Assembly (NCBI GenBank): GCA_023405565.1
Contig: JAEXXW010000647.1
Location: forward strand, 1-5,181
Length of the DNA: 5,181 nt
DNA from: Pseudomonadota bacterium
Lineage (GTDB): Bacteria; Pseudomonadota; Alphaproteobacteria; Rhizobiales; Xanthobacteraceae
Reading direction: 5' to 3'
Under the pieces are notes generated by a model. The model saw only the letters and a list, made by a program, of their open reading frames with translations. It did not search any database and was not told the origin of the DNA. Positions 5,137 through 5,181 of this stretch are shown piece by piece. A program made the position numbers and the translations under genes. Each line of letters opens with the position of its first letter. The first letter of the stretch is position 1.

Positions 5137-5180
5137 AGGTCCAACGTCGAACGCCGCATCAATCCTTCTCGAATCGCACG
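5133..5180 (-). CDS. Possible 3' end of an upstream gene, or an 8-codon leader frame
   Basis: From the right edge one frame stays open and ends in TGA (5135-5133), reading RAIREGLMRRSTLDL. Its stop overlaps the proposed TTG start of the 214-aa gene by the four bases TTGA, a typical coupling arrangement. It also contains an ATG (5159-5157) with GAGAAGG 4 bases upstream (5170-5164), so it could equally be a leader peptide of 8 codons. Too short to identify. Confidence 0.3.
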   Translation of the reverse strand, partial: RAIREGLMRRSTLDL

Positions 5181-5181
5181 A

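Overview
The window looks like chromosomal DNA of an alphaproteobacterium, probably Hyphomicrobiales (Rhizobiales). This rests on the high GC content, the pcm-like methyltransferase followed by tolC on one strand, and a PhoP/PhoQ-type two-component pair next to a small PepSY protein. I cannot name a genus. All seven well-supported protein genes are on the minus strand, and two tRNA genes are on the plus strand.

Layout, left to right. (1) 1-378: 5' end of a TolC-type outer-membrane efflux channel, cut by the window edge, with an unusual TTG start. (2) 379-555: spacer with an AT-rich patch holding a probable tolC promoter and two perfect palindromes. (3) 556-1206: a protein-L-isoaspartate O-methyltransferase-family protein, upstream of tolC in transcription. 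(4) 1358-1431 and 1549-1623: tRNA-Cys(GCA) and tRNA-Asn(GTT), both complete with encoded CCA; tRNA-Asn, and less clearly tRNA-Cys, has its own candidate promoter. (5) 1703-4287: a tightly packed minus-strand unit. In transcription order it is a two-helix small membrane protein (87 aa), a secreted PepSY-domain protein (106 aa), an OmpR/PhoB response regulator (221 aa) and a PhoQ-like sensor kinase (451 aa). The junctions are a 19-base overlap, a 1-base gap and an ATGA overlap. (6) 4288-4491: upstream region of that unit, with a symmetrical and directly repeated element that could be an operator. (7) 4492-5136: a 214-aa membrane-anchored protein of unknown function, whose TTG start overlaps the stop of another reading frame entering from the right edge.

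How the parts may work together: the compact block is best read as an envelope-sensing module. The kinase has a periplasmic domain between two membrane helices, the response regulator is its partner, and the PepSY protein is exported to the compartment where the kinase senses. That resembles rhizobial FeuN-FeuP-FeuQ, where a small periplasmic protein restrains the kinase. The two-helix protein at the head of the unit is the least explained member. I see no mobile element, CRISPR array or phage gene, and no clear new defence or metabolic system. The most interesting material is the accessory small proteins and the cis elements of the two-component unit.
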